A model generated the notes under the pieces. It did no database searches, had not been told where the DNA came from, and saw nothing but the letters and a program-made list of their open reading frames with translations. The position numbers were made by a program, and so were the translations under genes. DNA of 64,000 nt from Lytechinus variegatus (Eukaryota > Echinodermata > Echinoidea > Temnopleuroida > Toxopneustidae), in the NCBI RefSeq assembly GCF_018143015.1, contig NC_054746.1:39558687-39622686 (forward strand). The letters are read 5' to 3'. Positions 24,346 to 34,799 of this stretch are shown here, piece by piece (position 1 is the stretch's first letter; each line of letters begins with the position of its first letter).

Positions 24346-24905
24346 TGCCCTATCTCACCAACGGAGACGTCGCCGCGACAGTCTCCAACTTATCAGTCGC
24401 TGCAGTCGCGGAGACGTCTCGGAGACAAAAATGGCTTGCACTCTCACCAAGGAGACGTCTCGATGGAACGTTTGAAAGATCATACACCTGACTTGGAGCA
24501 GGAGGAGGGATATCAGCACGCGTTCAGTCACGTGGTTTCTGAAGTGGGTCAAACAGTGTGAAGATGTGTCGCGGAGACGTCTCCGCAATGTATTATAATT
24601 TTTTTTTTTGGTCTCCAGCAGGTCTTCGCGATGTCTCTGAGACGTCTCTGAGACATCGCGGAGACATCGCGGCGACGTCTCAGCAGTCGCGGATATCATT
24701 AGTCTCCGAGACGTCGCAGCAACTGATGGAGACTTCTCGGAGACGTCGCGGAGACTAGAAACAGTCTCCAAAAATATTAAACATGTTTAATCTTCTTGCG
24801 ACTCCTCGGAGACTCTGTAATTTTCATGAGACGTCTCTGCAACTAGCAAAATTTGTAGTCGCCAACTAGTCGCGAACTAGTTTCAAGCCCAGTGAGATAC
24901 CCCCT
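24346..24905. mobile_element. GAGACGTC-packed palindromic element
   Basis: About 560 bp between imperfect inverted ends: gccctatctcacc on the left, and ggtatctcactgggc as read inward from the right. The inside is crowded with gagacgtc, gtctccgagac and tcgcggagac words on both strands, so nearly every part can pair with another. It is CpG-rich in a CpG-poor neighbourhood. A 138-codon minus-strand frame exists but consists of the same repeated word and is unlikely to be a gene. Confidence 0.6.
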
Positions 24906-24986
24906 TAATAAACCCTGAAAACAACAATTATTGAGAATGAAAAGCTAAAACTACAAGGCAAACCCCGATTTTGTAAATAGGCGTCT

Positions 24987-25079
24987 TAACTTTGCCATTA
25001 TGGCAACTACCATGGTAACCTTGATTATGATTGGCTGCAGGGCCCTGTTACCATGGTAGTTGACATAATGGCAAAGTTA
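24987..25079. mobile_element. Small hairpin MITE
   Basis: taactttgccattatggcaa, ctaccatggtaac and their reverse complements gttaccatggtagttg, cataatggcaaagtta make arms of ~37 bp around a ~20-bp loop. It is followed by tttatgaaacgggcccctg, a typical MITE end. Confidence 0.75.
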
Positions 25080-25124
25080 CAACAGCTGTAAATCTTTATG
25101 AAACGGGCCCCTGATATTTTGTAC

Positions 25125-25340
25125 AATCTGCATCCATTGCAATTAAATACCAGACACAAAATGATCTGGGATGTACAAAATAGGCCTACATAAATCAGAG
25201 AAACTGGAACATAAAAAACATACACTAATTACAATACTCACGTCACGCCATGCACAGCTAACATGCAGACTAATATTCAAATCTTCTACCAAATATGGTA
25301 GTTTTGCAAACGGTATTTTCTTTGTGAGACCACGTCCACT
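25125..25340. repeat. Dispersed repeat family B, copy 2
   Basis: Matches 24060-24260 and 52870-53060: gatctgggatgtacaaaata, cacgtcacgccatgcacagc, then a tgtgagaccac end shared only with the 53 kb copy. A further shared part (gtcaaagcaaggtcatcgca) resumes at ~26215-26330, so this copy is interrupted by the hairpin at 25770-26160. Confidence 0.6.
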
Positions 25341-25769
25341 TCACTGATATTCTGCATTATGCGTTGCACTCAATGTTTCCACACATCCAAAACAAATTTC
25401 CACGAAACTGAATCTCATATTTCCTGCAATTCATAAAGACACTTCCTGAAAATTTCAAATTTAACTTTTTTGAACAAAAATCGGACAATAAAGCAAGCCT
25501 AACTAAAGTGACCAAAATCAACTTTTTTGTTAAAAACACTTTTAGAAAATGTCAACAGCGCTACAAAATGAGAGAGCGGAGTGCGAGCAGAAAATTTTGA
25601 GCTACGTTTGAGGCAACTAATAGCATGGATATTGACAATTGCTACGTTTTCTTTTCATTTCCCGAAAGCTTTACCTGAAAATGATCCTGATTTTCCGGAA
25701 TTCGAGAAATTTCCTTCAGAGTGGAAACACTCGTCGCACGCTTAACGTTTGTCATTTTTTCGGTAAATT

Positions 25770-26160
25770 GCCAATTCATCTACTGCCAACTCGTCCAATC
25801 ACCACATAGTCTACCTTCAGTTGGTCTAATTCCATTTCGTCCATCGACATTTAGCCTAACAACCATTTTGTCCAATAACCATGGTCCATTTATCACTTCG
25901 TCTAATCAGTAGTTAATCTATGACCATTTCGTCTCATTATCAGTTGGTCTAATATCATTTTTATTTTCATTCATTTCGCCCAATAAACATTTAGTCCAAT
26001 TAGACCAATTCATATATATGGATGAAATGGATATTGGACCAACTGGTTATTAGACGAACTGGTGAGTGGACGAAATTGAAATTAGACCATGTGGATAGAG
26101 GATGAACTGATGGTAGACCTAATGATAGTAGATGAGTTGGTCATTGGACGAATCGGTACT
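25770..26160. repeat. Long hairpin of gacgaactgg words
   Basis: The left half is written in words such as ccaactcgtccaat, tagtctacc, cagttggtctaat; the right half in the complements ggacgaactgg, ggtattagac, gttggtcattggacgaat. The centre is near 26010. The halves pair as a ~190-bp-armed hairpin made of short near-repeats. Non-coding; related words occur at 1985-2290. Confidence 0.8.
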
Positions 26161-26332
26161 ATTATAATAATAGGAAATAAATCTTTTTTTGTGGGGAATC
26201 GACACGGAACGTCCAATGTCAAAGCAAGGTCATCGCAAGCCATGAATGGCATGTTGCTTTGAAGTCCACTTTACAAGAAAAAAAAATAAGACTGACTTCG
26301 ATCTAGTAGGAAAATCTATCCGAATTTTATTT

Positions 26333-26470
26333 GTAAGCTCAATGCAGTCTACCGCCTTTTTATGATGCGTATTTCCTATAATATTTACAAATATTGTGGT
26401 TGTTTCCGCACTACTTTTGTATGTTGACAAAATACTTATGTATATACACCAGCCTGCTTCTCATCCTTTT
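26333..26470. repeat. 140-bp near-identical direct repeat, copy 1
   Basis: From gtaagctcaatgcagtctac to cctgcttctcatcctttttt, matched at 27737-27878 with only a two-base indel. The closeness points to a recent duplication 1.4 kb apart. Confidence 0.85.
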
Positions 26471-26754
26471 TTTTTCATGGATAAAAATACTATAATGTGT
26501 CTATTAAAATAGAGTCAGTTTATAATTACTGTTTTTTTTTAAAACAAATATCATGATAGATGCAGGATTAACTTTCAAATCTCAAAAGATTTATACATGT
26601 ATGCAAGGTTTAAAACTGATCTAATATTTGGCTGGTCACTATTCACAGCCGATCTGGATTTACTTTAAATCCTTGGAATTTAGAGTGTAGTAGTAGAAGT
26701 TGTTCACTTTTTTCTTCCATCTTCATTTTGTGAAGGAACAGTGTGATGTTTTAT

Positions 26755-27200
26755 AATTATATTATGTTACACACATTCACTCAACTGAATAGGTTTTCGC
26801 ATTGCTGATAAACTTGAAACTTATCAAAATTATTCGTCATCAATACTGCACCTTTTTATCTGTGTACGCTTCTCATTTTTCTCTCTTATCTTGATCGTGG
26901 TAATTAAACATTTTCTTAATTTTTCATTTACAAAAAGATGCTGTTATCATTATTACAAATGGTATGCAATCTAATATGACACCGTGTAAGTACCAAACGG
27001 AAATGAATCTTTTTAGGATTTCTGCATGATATCCTACAAGCTTATATACATCATTTTCCTGCATTATGTCAAAACACTATTTGTAATAGGAGTCGGGATA
27101 CCATAATTAAAATTTTTATTAATCAATTCATTAAAAACCAAACTTAGTCAAAGTGAAATACCTCAAGTTTCTTAGAAATGAAAATACTTTACTTTCAGCC
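26755..27200. repeat. 450-bp dispersed repeat, copy 2
   Basis: Second copy of the unit at 21757-22207, in the same orientation, diverged by scattered substitutions and indels. Confidence 0.8.
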
Positions 27201-27736
27201 TCTATAATCAGTCTTTGAAATTACTTCTTTTTCTTTTAACTATTTTTTCAAGGTAGATTCAATACCGCACAATAAATAAAAGGTGGGTATATAAATAGTA
27301 CTGAATATCTAAAAGTCTTGGCATCTCTTTTCTCTCGTTATTAAAAAAAAAATCTAAAGTACAGAGTATGTTCAAATTGACGTCACTAAACCTAATCCGT
27401 ATATAGTGTGAATTATTTACATTATCAAAATATGAAAATACCAAACAATGATGGGACTGAATCAGAAACTCTGAATACAATGACCTCATATCAATCGAAT
27501 GATCAACAGAATTACGTGGAAAAAATATACAACATGACTGACAACTAATACAGTATAATTTAAGTGCATAATATTCGTTTACAATGTGATGTAGAAATGC
27601 AATACTACCATATTTTGGGGGGGTTGTTGCTTAATTTGTGGGAGACTGCATGTAGATAACTTAAACTAGCACGAATACCAACTTCGTGACAATTGGATGA
27701 AAGCATATATTAGGATTACTGGGTATTTAATAATTG

Positions 27737-27878
27737 TAAGCTCAATGCAGTCTACCGCCTTTTTATGATGCGTATTTCCTATAATATTTACAAATATTGT
27801 GGTTATGTTTCCGCACTACTTTTGTATGTTGACAAAATACTTATGTATATACACCAGCCTGCTTCTCATCCTTTTTTT
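27737..27878. repeat. 140-bp near-identical direct repeat, copy 2
   Basis: Partner of 26333-26470. Confidence 0.85.
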
Positions 27879-28929
27879 TACACGAGGACCATTTTGACTC
27901 TCAGATTTTTTTCTTCGAGGCCCACCGACCAAAATTTTAAGAAAACGCCAATTTTGGTGAAAATAATGTTTCGTGAAATTTGAACACAAGCTCTGAAGTA
28001 CATTCGAAACAAACAGTTTTAAAATTAATCTGCATTTGCAAATATCCGGTAAATGGGCGACATTTAACTACATACACATTCAATATGCATGAACATGAGG
28101 TTCACTTCTAAATTAGATGAAACCATGCACATAATACACTTAAACGTGCTTATTGAGGGATTTCACACGTTCGCATTTTGCGTCATTTGAATGCTTAATT
28201 GCAATGCCAAATTGCAATGACGCTAGAATCATCTTCCGTTCACACGGCTCAGGAGGATTCGGTAATTACGTTTCGCAAAGATATTGAGAGGCGTGTCTTC
28301 TTTTTGGTACCCCGTCAATGGCTAGTCTGCAAGCACAGACCCTGATTGGAACTTTGATCAACAATTGTGCCTCCATGCAAAGACTAGCATATACAAAACT
28401 TGCTGTTCCAGAGAGCCTTCAGTACACAAGGCATGAGTAGGCTGCACATTCAGACCCTTAACTCGAGTGAAGGGTTTGCCAAGCAGACTAGTCAATGGCA
28501 CTCGTGCATCGCTATAAAATTGGCCAACAGAAAATAGCGGATTTTTTTTCTGCTTCCCCCCCCTATTTTTTGTTCTCCCTACTCTGGAGCTTCTCACTGT
28601 TGTGGGCCGCGGCCCAAATGGCATTAAACGATAAAGATATCCTTTAAAACAACTGATGGGCTATAGCCACAAGAAATATATATACATGCAATTTGCATAT
28701 ACTTGTTGTAATTGTTTCCAAGCGTTTTAGAATTCTGTTACGAGAGTGAAATAGTGATTTTCATGGTCTTTCATCTTAAATTTGCTTCATATTTCCTATT
28801 AAGGAATCATGAAACATGCCTCTTCAAAATTCTTGTGACACCTTTTTTCCTGACAATTGAGTATACCGTTTATGATGATTATGGTTCTACAAGAATTCCT
28901 TGCGTCATGGTGGCATTATGCTTTTCATA
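27879..28929. other. Intergenic, no gene seen
   Basis: No supported exon on either strand. ORFs here are short and unlike known proteins. Confidence 0.5.
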
Positions 28930-29428
28930 GAGGGAAGTTCACCCTAAAGAAAAGTTTGTTATAAAAATAGAAAAAAAAATATTTAAAAGATATTTATGAC
29001 CGTTTGAGAAAAATCCATTAAAGATTAAGATAGTTATCAGTTTTAAGTTTTGGATTTGTGACGTCATGAACGAGCAGCTACCCCATTATCATATGATATA
29101 AAATGCATAAATTCACAAATTTGTAATGGTTCGAGATGACTTATTGTTGTTTTCTTTTTAGGAAAGGGTGTGAAATGATTTGTCTATTAATACATTGAAG
29201 GTACAGTAATAAACGTTTTCATTTTTTTTTTTAGAAAATGACATTTCTTTGATTTTTTTTACCATATGATATGTAAGAAAGATGCTCGCATATGACGTCA
29301 CAAATCAAATAATTGAAATTATAACTTTTTTATTCTTTGATGGATTTTCCTTTAACCCTCACCAATATATTTAAAAAAAAAAAATTTGTTACTTTTTACA
29401 ATCAACTTTTGGTCGGGTGAACTTCCCT
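28930..29428. mobile_element. MITE with gggaagttcaccc ends
   Basis: The left end gagggaagttcaccctaaag is mirrored by the right end ggtcgggtgaacttccc. Flanks are ata / tata, suggesting a TA target as used by Tc1/mariner relatives. ~500 bp, AT-rich, non-coding. The inner arms both carry catatgat and tgacgtca words in mirrored order. Confidence 0.7.
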
Positions 29429-29551
29429 ATATAATGACTTGTTTCAATATTGATTGGAACTTGGACTATATGAAATTGCCAAAACGACTGACTGTGAAAA
29501 CTGCTTAAACTATTTGCCATGACAACAACTGAATGCACTTTATATAGTGAC

Positions 29552-29779
29552 CTAGAAAGCAGCAGATTGGGCCTTGGTGGTGATATTGGGTGCAAAACGA
29601 GAGAATGCAACGATATATTCCTTGACCAAGGCCATCGGAACACCGCCGTTGAGATGAAGTTTGATCATGTAACGGTGATTCCATGGAGGCATTGTAACTC
29701 CGATGGTCAACACTCTTTCGTTTGTACTAACTCCTTGAGACTGTGAAGTTGATGACCAGCTCTTCAGACAATCGTCCAT
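29552..29779 (-). CDS. Unrecognised GRAM/PH-like protein, exon 5 (last)
   Basis: 75 codons plus TAG, phase 0 from acceptor tctatag|atggac at 29780/29779. Encodes DDCLKSWSSTSQSQG, TIGVTMPPWNHRYMIKLHL, MALVKEYIVAFSRFAPN. I do not recognise the family. It completes the five-exon model described at exon 3. Confidence 0.65.
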   Translation of the reverse strand: MDDCLKSWSSTSQSQGVSTNERVLTIGVTMPPWNHRYMIKLHLNGGVPMALVKEYIVAFSRFAPNITTKAQSAAF

Positions 29780-30093
29780 CTATAGAAATAATGAAAACAA
29801 AATAGAACCGAGTTGCGAAAGCAATATAGCGACGTGCAAGATGAAGATTGGTCGAGGATTGTAGGTATAGGCTGCAGTATTGATTGAGTATAGAGATTTG
29901 ATACCGGACTGAAATCATTGAATGTCATTTTCTGGGGAGCGGAAAAAAAAGTAAAAACTCTTGTATCGGAAGGGGTGCATATGCTTTGACTGCATTCTCC
30001 TTAATTGTCTCGGGAAGTAATCATCCAATATGCTACTGATTGTCCTCTAATCAAGGAGTTACCTCCTTGATCTATAAAATGAACAACTCTTAC

Positions 30094-30305
30094 CCCTGTA
30101 CAGCTACACAGAGCCAGACAGCAACATGGCCGTAATCCCATGACAGTCTCGACAGACTGGACACCAACTGATGCATTCAACTCCACACTGTGGATATTGA
30201 TCAATGGGATACTCTGATAATGAAGAATATCTGAAGCCTTTCCTGTGATCGTGTAACCTGAAGGTTTCTTGTCCTGACCAGGGGTCAAAGTTACCAAGCT
30301 CAGAC
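30094..30305 (-). CDS. Unrecognised GRAM/PH-like protein, exon 4
   Basis: Acceptor gattcag|gtctga (30306/30305), donor acaggg|gtaaga (30094/30093). It accepts phase 1 (GGT codon) and leaves phase 0. Encodes LSLVTLTPGQDKKPSGYTIT, HYQSIPLINIHSVELN and a Cys-rich GLRPCCCLALCSCTG. The IPLxxIxxVE pattern is typical of the strand after the GRAM core. Confidence 0.7.
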
Positions 30306-30775
30306 CTGAATCAATTAAAAGGTTATAATATTATCCAAATATATCTATTCAAATAGCAACATAAACATTTTTTATCATAATTGCAAGACTAAGTTGGTGT
30401 AAGTGTTCATGCCAAATTGGTTTCAAATCATAGGAGACCGTTCGATTATTATGACATCACTGTGATTATAGATATTTCATTCACTCTAATCTCTTAAGGA
30501 GGTTATATCAAAGTCATTAATTTGAACATAAGGTGCATTATTTTGAAAATATTGCACAGTAAACAAGATATTTCGTGTCTGGATATTCTCATTTTAATTT
30601 AACGATGTTTCATTCAAAAATATGATCGCAGACAATTGTAAGGTGAGACTAAATGTTAAGTCATCATTAAAAGGGCAGATAAGAGTAGCAGGGGCGGCAG
30701 AACGTATTTCCATTTGGGGCGGCAAAGTCAAGCCCAAAAGGGCACTTATATGTAACAAGTGGAATGCCTCTGGCC

Positions 30776-31843
30776 GTCTCACCTGCATCACGTGGTTCAA
30801 TATAGCAGCAGTGCTGACTTTGAATACTACTCTAACTCGCACAAGATGTTCAGTGATACATGGTTACTCTTATGTCCACTTTTTATGAACTGGACCAATA
30901 AACTTACAGAGATATGATGGTTATTCAACAAAAAACCCCAACATGGCCAAAGTTCATTGACCTTACATGACCTTTGACCTTGATCATGTGACCTGAAACT
31001 CGAACAGGATGTTCAGTGATACTTGTACAAGTTTCATGAATCAGATCCATAAACTTTCAAAGTTATGATGGTAATTCAACAGATACACCCAATTCGGCAA
31101 AAGTTCATTGACCTTTGACCTTGGTCATGTGACCTGAAACTCGCACAGGATGTTCAGTGATACTTGATTACTCTAATGTCCAAGTCTAATGAACTAGACC
31201 AATAAACTTTCAAATTATGATGGTAATTCAACAGATACCCCCGATTCGGCCAAAGTTCATTGACCCTAAATGACCTTTGACCTTAATCATGAGACCTGAA
31301 ACTTGCACAAAATTTTCAGTGATGCTTGATTACTATTATGTCCAAGTTTCATGAATCAGATCCATAAACTTTTAAAGTTATGATGGGAATTCAACAGATA
31401 TCCCCAATTCGGCCAAAGTTCATTGACCCTAAATGACCTTTGACCTTGGTCATGTGACGTGAAACTCATGCAGGATGTTCAGTGATACTTGATTAACCTT
31501 ATGTCCAAGTTTATAATGAACTAGGTCCATATATTTTCTAATTTATGATGACATTTCAAAAACTTAACCTCGGGTTAAGATTTTGATGTTGATTCCCCAA
31601 AGATGGTCCAAGTTCATTGACCCTAAATGACCTTTGACCTTGGTCATGTGCCATGAAACTCTAATAGGATGTTCAGTAATACTTGATTAATCTTATGGCC
31701 AAGTTTCATGAACTAGGTCCATATACTTTCTAAGTTATGATGTCATTTCAAAAACTTAACCTTAGGTTAAGATTTTATGTTGACGCCGCCGCCGCCGTCG
31801 GAAGAGCGGCGCCTATAGTCTCACTCTGCTATGCAGGTGAGAC
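30776..31843. mobile_element. TIR element with internal ~150-bp tandem repeats
   Basis: Ends gtctcacctgcat (30776) and atgcaggtgagac (31831-31843) are perfect inverted repeats. Inside are about six head-to-tail units of ~150 bp, each with tgacctttgaccttggtcat, gtgacctgaaactc, aggatgttcagtgatacttg and aaagttatgatggtaattca. The right terminus carries gacgccgccgccgccgtcgg and gcggcgcctatagtctcac. Non-autonomous DNA transposon; sits in intron 3 of the gene around it. Confidence 0.85.
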
Positions 31844-31856
31844 AATAAAAACAATC

Positions 31857-31960
31857 GAAATCGAAAATGGTGAACGGTAGCAAGCGGTGATGATTTTTTT
31901 TCTCTCCGCTCCACGACCGCTCCAACAACGCTCGGGCGGTGTGACCAGGCCTTTAAATTG
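31857..31960. repeat. Transposon remnant ending gtgtgaccaggcc
   Basis: A short segment with ccgctccacgaccgctcc and cgggcggtgtgaccaggcc, resembling one end of a MITE. No partner end found. Confidence 0.35.
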
Positions 31961-32064
31961 GACCCGAGTTTCATGTGCACTTAACGAACAGTAACGAAAC
32001 ATCATAGGCCAAGTTTGTAAGCTAATTTAAGGTCATTAAAATTATAGTAACATGCTATCCAAAC

Positions 32065-32229
32065 CTTGATAAACCTCAGCTGATAGGAGAAGAAGACGAT
32101 GATTAGTAAGGAAAGCACGACCAGATGTCATGTTAGCTCGAGGTGGTGATTGAGGCTCAGGATTAAACATCACATAGTCGAAGTACATGAACTGACTCAC
32201 TAACATTGTTTCTTCGCTGTATAAAAGAC
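32065..32229 (-). CDS. Unrecognised GRAM/PH-like protein, exon 3 (domain core)
   Basis: Acceptor caccag|gtcttt (32230/32229), donor tcaag|gtttgg (32065/32064, weak); phase 1 on both sides. Encodes LLYSEETMLVSQFMYFDYVM, FNPEPQSPPRANMTSG and RAFLTNHRLLLLSAEVYQ. The G-x-x-x-LTNxRLxxxS pattern is that of GRAM/PH-like lipid-binding domains. The five exons (34234-34175, 33752-33566, 32229-32065, 30305-30094, 29779-29552) join without a phase conflict to 283 aa. Function is unknown to me; a membrane or phosphoinositide role is inferred from the fold guess only. Confidence 0.7.
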
Positions 32230-32855
32230 CTGGTGAAACAAAAAGGTGACGTCGAATTTCTCATAAAAGTACAGTCCAGTGATGTTTCCATTTTCACTGT
32301 CATTCTAATAACAAAATATATATTTTCCATGCACGCTGACCTTGTTTTGGGCTCTTTGGCAATTTCCAATAAAGTCATCGGCCTTTATCACAGAGAACAG
32401 TAAGAAAAATTAAAACAGAATAGAACATTTACAGCAAAATTACAAAATAACAAATACATACAGTATGTTTAATAATGATGTTTTAAAACAAAATCCATAC
32501 AAAAGAATATTTAAAACACATATCACGTCAAAATCTGTTACAAAAAAATTATTTATTGAGGTTTGAAAATTGCCATTTTGGGGCTCACTAGCTTCCCTCA
32601 CACGCAGCATCTTAAAATCAGTTAGACTCATCACCACCACTGACCTCCGCCCAAACTAAAAAAAATCCCTCACAAGAGAACAAAACAGCCCCCGGAATTT
32701 AGATCGACACCAATGGCTTGCCATTATGCTAATGATGGTTTACTTTGAATTCTTTGAATTCGCGTTTTTTTTTTAACAAAACCGCAGAGCTTGATTCCGC
32801 TTTCAGTTTTTCATGGCTAAAACAGAACAACGACTTATCCATATACTTTGATTCC

Positions 32856-33404
32856 GAGGGGGGGGGGGCCTTCCATTGACGAGTGGATACCATGCGCGAT
32901 CATGGGGTCTCGAAAAGCACCCTAAACACGTATTTTCCACATTCTGAAAATGCACCCCTTAACAAGTATTGGCGTGTAAAACCCTACCCTTAACAAGTAT
33001 TGGAAACAAACCGATTCTCTGGACATAGTATGAAGTATTCCCTGAATAGAACCCCTAAACAAGTACAGCGATATTCTAATGTTCCGACCTTGGTTTTACT
33101 TGGCTACATCATTTAGCTTTTAGTACGGCCCCACCTCCCACCCCTCATACTCTGAACACGTAATGTTGGACTAGTGTTGGGGCAAAAAGTACATCTTTTA
33201 TATTTTAGTTTTTACCCTCACAAATATGAACCTTAACACGTAGCTTTCCTAGCGAAATAGATACCTTTTTTCATTATTTTAGTGTTTTTGACACCCTTAC
33301 CACGTTACGTACGTAACGTGCCCTATCTTGAAAAGACATCCTTTATACGCGTTTTTTTTTTGTCGCACAGGTATCCACTCGTCAATGTAAGTGCCTCACG
33401 GGCC
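32856..33404. mobile_element. G-ended TIR element, copy 3 (8-bp target duplication)
   Basis: Perfect 8-bp duplication ttgattcc at 32848-32855 and 33405-33412. Ends: G run, ccttccattgacgagtgg on the left; ccactcgtcaatgtaagtgc mirrored on the right. 549 bp, no coding capacity. The 8-bp duplication points to hAT. It lies in intron 2 of the GRAM-like gene. Confidence 0.9.
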
Positions 33405-33565
33405 TTGATTCCATTTCTTCACCAAGAAATACCAAAGCATGACACCTTTTATTCTCATCCTGAGCTTTTAGAACGACCTTACAATATCGTATATTCATTC
33501 CTTTATTTCAAAACTATCTTGCCTTCTTACAGTCCACATTTAATTCTGTATCATAAGTTATTTAC

Positions 33566-33752
33566 CAGCAAGGAACTGATCATAAGTCAGTCCATTCCTC
33601 ATTGAAGTACGACCTTGTTCAGTAGAAGAAGCAATCCTACCAGCTGCAGCATTAATAGCTTCTGAGGCTTGACGATGGCTCAAGTGTTTGGAAGGTAAGG
33701 AGTTGATCACCTGCTGAGAGGCAGGGTCAAAGTGATACGGTGTCGGGGTCGT
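33566..33752 (-). CDS. Unrecognised GRAM/PH-like protein, exon 2
   Basis: Acceptor gccag|acgacc (33753/33752), donor gctg|gtaaat (33566/33565). Accepts phase 0, leaves phase 1. Encodes TTPTPYHFDPASQQVINSLP, SKHLSHRQASEAINAAAGRI and RNGLTYDQFLA. No motif recognised; probably helical. Confidence 0.7.
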
Positions 33753-34174
33753 CTGGCGGAGAAAATGGAGATCATCAAAAGTTGAAATGGAACGACACAA
33801 TCAACAAACAAATAGTCGTCAGAGATATTAGCCAATGTGCTTGTGGTAAAAATTACAATATTATTGAACGACTATGATAATGAAAAAAAAAGAAATATGA
33901 ACATGATGAATAGGACATATACATCAACAGATCAAGCACGTAAAACCCCCTTGAATATGGCATTGAAATCATTAATTGGGTGAATTCGTCGTCTGCATAG
34001 CTTTCGAATAAATGAGTATCTGAATACAATTATTCCTACTACAACTATAATTGAAAACATGCACCCAATCAAATTATATATGTTGTAAAGTTTACAGATC
34101 TTTAATGTGTTCAAAACACTTTGATTTCATATTGTCTGAACGTGAAAATGATAAATAACGAAGACGTAGCCTAC

Positions 34175-34234
34175 CATAGTACCGGTCGGACTCTGCAAGA
34201 GAATGATTTCACTCGAAGATAGGGATGTGTTCAT
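34175..34234 (-). CDS. Unrecognised GRAM/PH-like protein, exon 1 (probable start)
   Basis: 20 codons from ATG (34234): MNTSLSSSEIILLQSPTGTM. Donor tatg|gtaggc at 34175/34174, phase 0. An in-frame TAG directly precedes the ATG, so either this is the start or the TAG is the AG of a poor acceptor and there are earlier exons. Confidence 0.55.
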
Positions 34235-34334
34235 CTATTATTAATGAAAATGGAAAGAAAAATTCATTAATTTAACCGTGTTGGACAACATCAAAATAAA
34301 AAACATATTATGGGCATTAAAAATCCTCACACTA

Positions 34335-34621
34335 TAATAATAATAATAACGATTTACTCAGGGTAGCCACTTCAGTTCCGAAAACTGTTCTACCAGCGGG
34401 CCCTACCATTATTATTACCCCGGCTAAGCTAGGATCCCTATTCAGGTGCACACAGCTTTTCGAGGAATTACTTCCTGCCGGTACCCATTTATCTCACCTG
34501 GATCGAGTGCAGCACACTGTGGATGAATTCATTGCTGAAGGAAACTACGCAATGGCTGGGATTTGAACCCAAGACTCTCTGTTTCAAAGTCCGGAGACTA
34601 ATCCACTGGGCCACGACGCTC
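34335..34621 (-). repeat. tRNA-derived SINE, full length
   Basis: Read on the minus strand it begins gagcgtcgtggcccagtgga (A-box-like) and gggttcaaatcccagcc (B box), then a central domain aggtgagataaatgggtacc, and ends in a (att)n tail at 34335. Only the head is tRNA-like; it is not a real tRNA gene. The central domain is shared with 12945-13135. Confidence 0.85.
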
Positions 34622-34799
34622 CAATATTAGATGGTGCGGGGCAAGGGAACATTAATGACGAGGAGATCGAGGAAAGGAAACCGCTGAATATACAGCGCGT
34701 CCCCCTCCCAAAAAAAATGTCCCTCTGATATACAGCTGAATTATTTCAAAATTCAAAAAATATTCTCAATTAAATGTGTAGTATTAGGAAGCTCATCTC

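Noticed and set aside
24355-24771. 138-codon minus-strand frame in the gagacgtc island
   Set aside because: It is a translation of the repeated nucleotide word (RDVSETS, SRRL repeats) with no protein-like pattern. The island is better explained as an internally repeated element.
30622-30888. Plus-strand ORF near ggggcggc words
   Set aside because: Lies across a transposon end (also seen inverted at 22455) and the start of the 30776 element, antisense to an intron. No coding support.
34335-34621. tRNA gene on the minus strand
   Set aside because: A- and B-box-like words are present, but the downstream half is a SINE body with an (att)n tail, and no clean cloverleaf was seen.
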